DNA of 64,000 nt from Haloplasma contractile. Its GTDB lineage: Bacteria > Bacillota_I > Bacilli_A > Haloplasmatales > Haloplasmataceae. Shown here piece after piece: positions 61,981 through 64,000 of the stretch. Positions within the stretch are counted from its first letter, which is position 1; every line of letters begins with the position of its first letter. The notes beneath the pieces were generated by a model that was not told the DNA's origin, made no database searches, and worked only from the letters and a program-made list of their open reading frames with translations. The stretch lies in contig JAENYC010000003.1 in NCBI GenBank assembly GCA_016841945.1, positions 24,237 through 88,236 of the forward strand, in the 5' to 3' direction. A program made the position numbers and the translations under genes.

Positions 61981-63312
61981 TTAATCCTTTTGTATAATTT
62001 TTAATTTTATTTGATCATCATCTATATGATGCCTATATACTTCAACAACAGCGATGATTCCATAGAATATGAAACCAAAATAGAATAAATCAAAACTTAC
62101 ATCGACAAATTGATGCGTTAGTCCTGCAATAATTGCAAGCGCACTGCATAATACATAAGAATCAAAGGGTTTATATAATACTTTTACCCATTTTAATACG
62201 ATAAATAAGAATAAAATGAGTCCGATGATGCCAAGTGTTGCTACAATCTGTAAGATGAAATTGTGATAATGGACACTTGATCTTTCTAAAAAGTGCGTTA
62301 TCATGTATCGACTAGATTTTATCCCATCTCCAAATAAAATATTTTCTTTAAATCTTTCAAATGCAAGTTTATATAGTGGAAATCTGCCATGATCATCTAA
62401 AAATTCCCTATTGAGATATTTATCTTTTATTAAAGAAAAATAATAACCAAATTTTTCATGTTTATAGATAATAAATGCGATTATTCCAACAATTGAACCA
62501 TATCGAAATAAGAATCTTTTTCTAACAAATAGTATGATAAATATAAATAATGAAACAAAAACACCTAATATCGCACCTCGTGATAGAGTTAATAATAATC
62601 CAAGAAGGTTTAATAAATCGATGAGAAAATAAGCAATATGGTATTTTTCATGATCTAAATATTTATACAAAGCAATAGGAATGAGTAATACAAAAATAAC
62701 AGCGATGAAATTTGAATAATCCCATCCCAAATGAACTAAATTTTTACTATGAATCACCTTTTCAAAACCATGAAGATAATAATTATAAAATATTTCAAAG
62801 GATAAAGTTAACATCAGATAGGTTGCAACTTTAGATAAATCGAATAAATGTTTTTTAACTATTTTTATACCACTATTGATAATAATGAAATAAATCATAT
62901 ATCCCTCTATCATATCAATAATTCCTTGTATACCATCAGATTTATCAGGTGTCCATAAGATTGATATGACATTATATACAAGAAATAGGACTAAAGGAAT
63001 AAATAAATTCCCTATCACAATAGACCGATTTTTTATATTTTTTCCTACCACATAAAAAAATATCATTAGGGTTAATACAAATTCTATCTTGAATATTCCA
63101 TTGTATTGTAAACTCATAACAGAAAATAGTGTCACGACAATAAAATGTGAGATTGGTTTTTGTTTAAATGCTAAATATAGGAAGATTAAACAAAAAACTA
63201 AGAATCCATATTTAAAATCATCGGTTTGAAAATACCAGCTCGTTAATGTGATTAGCATTAAGAATATTAATTGTAAATCCAACTTATACTTGTTCAATAA
63301 CTTCATCATCAT
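61981..63312 (-). CDS. O-antigen ligase/polymerase-type membrane protein (Wzy_C)
   Basis: The 443-residue protein has about twelve membrane segments. The Wzy_C signature is present: a membrane segment ending LTLSRGAILGVF near residue 245, a large outer loop, and SSVHYHNFILQIVATLGIIG near 345, matching the SRG and HN-x-x-L motifs. Members polymerise or ligate surface polysaccharide outside the membrane. AGAGGT precedes a run of three ATG codons. It lies between the UDP-glucose dehydrogenase gene and the HTH-TPR regulators, which supports a capsule or exopolysaccharide polymerase role. Confidence 0.8.
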   Translation of the reverse strand: MMMKLLNKYKLDLQLIFLMLITLTSWYFQTDDFKYGFLVFCLIFLYLAFKQKPISHFIVVTLFSVMSLQYNGIFKIEFVLTLMIFFYVVGKNIKNRSIVIGNLFIPLVLFLVYNVISILWTPDKSDGIQGIIDMIEGYMIYFIIINSGIKIVKKHLFDLSKVATYLMLTLSFEIFYNYYLHGFEKVIHSKNLVHLGWDYSNFIAVIFVLLIPIALYKYLDHEKYHIAYFLIDLLNLLGLLLTLSRGAILGVFVSLFIFIILFVRKRFLFRYGSIVGIIAFIIYKHEKFGYYFSLIKDKYLNREFLDDHGRFPLYKLAFERFKENILFGDGIKSSRYMITHFLERSSVHYHNFILQIVATLGIIGLILFLFIVLKWVKVLYKPFDSYVLCSALAIIAGLTHQFVDVSFDLFYFGFIFYGIIAVVEVYRHHIDDDQIKLKIIQKD

Positions 63313-63397
63313 ATACCTCTATTCTTTCTTCCATACTTTTTATATTATAACATTTTTTGATTCATATGAGATAAATTTTTTGTAAAATTTTGTATAA

Positions 63398-64000
63398 TTA
63401 TCGTCCGATTGAATAATAAGCAATGTGAGCATCTTTCATTTCTTGTATAGAAAAACAATTTCTTCCATCATAAACAATTGGTGTTTTCATATGTGTTTTA
63501 AAATCATGAGGTTTTAAGTTTTTAAATTCATCCCACTCAGTAAAAATGAAACATAAATTGGCACCTTCTAAACAATCAAGGGCATTTAATTTATAATTAA
63601 CTTCATGAGGAAATAATTTTTTGAAATGATGCATTCCAACAGGATCATAGACATTTACAATTGCTTTTTGTTCTAAAAATGCTTTAACATTAGGGATAGA
63701 AGGAGCTTCACGTAAATCATCGGTTTTTGGTTTAAAAGTTAATCCTAAAACCGCAATCGTCAGACCTTGTAAAGTCTCAAAATGATCGATGGCCTTTTGA
63801 TATAATTTATATTTTTGATTCTCATTTACTTCAATGGCTGCTTTCACTGTTTTTAATTCATAATGATGTTGTTTCGCAAGCCAATGAAGTGCCTTTGTAT
63901 CTTTTGGAAAGCAAGAACCACCATAACCGATTCCAGCTTTTAAAAATGAATGTCCAATTCTTTCATCATGTCCCATCCCTAAAGTAACATCCTCTATATT
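63398..64000 (-). CDS. UDP-glucose 6-dehydrogenase, C-terminal part (cut by window edge)
   Basis: The frame is open to the right edge (residues before the first Met read NIEDVTLG, which fits the family), so the start lies outside. About 200 residues are visible. GIGYGGSCFPKD carries the catalytic Cys, LGLTFKPKTDDLREAPS and VYDP follow, and the C-terminal NAD-type domain ends after YDGRNCF. The enzyme oxidises UDP-glucose to UDP-glucuronate, a capsule precursor. A UDP-N-acetyl-mannosamine dehydrogenase is less likely from these motifs. It is upstream of the Wzy_C-type gene on the same strand. Confidence 0.9.
   Translation of the reverse strand, partial: NIEDVTLGMGHDERIGHSFLKAGIGYGGSCFPKDTKALHWLAKQHHYELKTVKAAIEVNENQKYKLYQKAIDHFETLQGLTIAVLGLTFKPKTDDLREAPSIPNVKAFLEQKAIVNVYDPVGMHHFKKLFPHEVNYKLNALDCLEGANLCFIFTEWDEFKNLKPHDFKTHMKTPIVYDGRNCFSIQEMKDAHIAYYSIGR

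Overview
The window is AT-rich, gene-dense DNA from a low-GC Bacillota-type bacterium that uses the standard genetic code: TGA ends real genes such as rsmH and manA, and tryptophan is TGG. The gene content is Gram-positive: a PolC replicase, a BmrCD-type ABC exporter pair, KtrA, gamma carbonic anhydrase and a Bacillus-like division/cell-wall order. The mix of short genes, HTH-TPR regulators and low GC suggests a lineage near Erysipelotrichia, Turicibacter or Haloplasma, or another walled relative of the Mollicutes. That placement is inference. MurE carries the DNPR motif, so the wall is predicted to contain meso-diaminopimelate. I saw no rRNA, tRNA, CRISPR array, insertion sequence or phage module.

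Layout. 1-10.6 kb: the end of a flavin amine oxidase, cysK-cysE, a secreted amidase, a large CoA-disulfide-reductase/rhodanese/TusA/DsrE fusion, a small secreted protein and lipoprotein pair, a PAP2 phosphatase, two tandem paralogous unknown genes, and a DHH phosphodiesterase divergent from a GntR-RCK_C regulator (a probable c-di-AMP pair). 10.6-22.5 kb: a division and peptidoglycan cluster on the minus strand, in transcription order PASTA-PBP, murE, mraY, murD, ftsW, murG, murB, ftsA, ftsZ. 22.7-26.3 kb: diacylglycerol kinase, an MFS transporter and an APC permease on the plus strand. 26.4-29.1 kb: a MurJ/SpoVB-type flippase, rsmH and a 47-codon FtsL-like gene, which complete the cell-envelope block. 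29.2-50.4 kb: housekeeping and unknown genes, including a Csp-like copper protein, Bax-inhibitor-1 protein, polC, ktrA, a heterodimeric ABC exporter, thpR, an EF-G paralogue and a four-PAS GGDEF/degenerate-EAL protein. 50.4-64 kb: a mostly minus-strand surface-polysaccharide region with a CpsB/YwqE phosphatase, a heparinase-like protein, a large membrane protein, a glycosyltransferase with manA, tandem HTH-TPR regulators, an O-antigen-ligase-type protein and the end of a UDP-glucose dehydrogenase gene.

How it works together. The centre of the window makes lipid II (MurB, MurD, MurE, MraY, MurG), flips it (MurJ-like) and polymerises and crosslinks it at the FtsZ ring (FtsW, PBP, FtsA). MurA, MurC, MurF, Ddl and DivIB are not in the window. 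The last 14 kb looks like a capsule or exopolysaccharide locus continuing beyond the right edge. Many genes use a GGTGAT-type ribosome binding site three nucleotides before the start, and this settles several start choices here.

The least explained signals are non-coding. One is a pair of near-identical 12-bp hairpins with conserved flanks between murD and ftsW. Another is a terminator-like hairpin that buries the ribosome binding site of an unknown gene at 55.9 kb. There are also terminator-shaped hairpins inside divergent gaps at 7.4 and 58.5 kb. These, with the tiny FtsL-like gene and the c-di-AMP-type gene pair, are the best candidates for follow-up.
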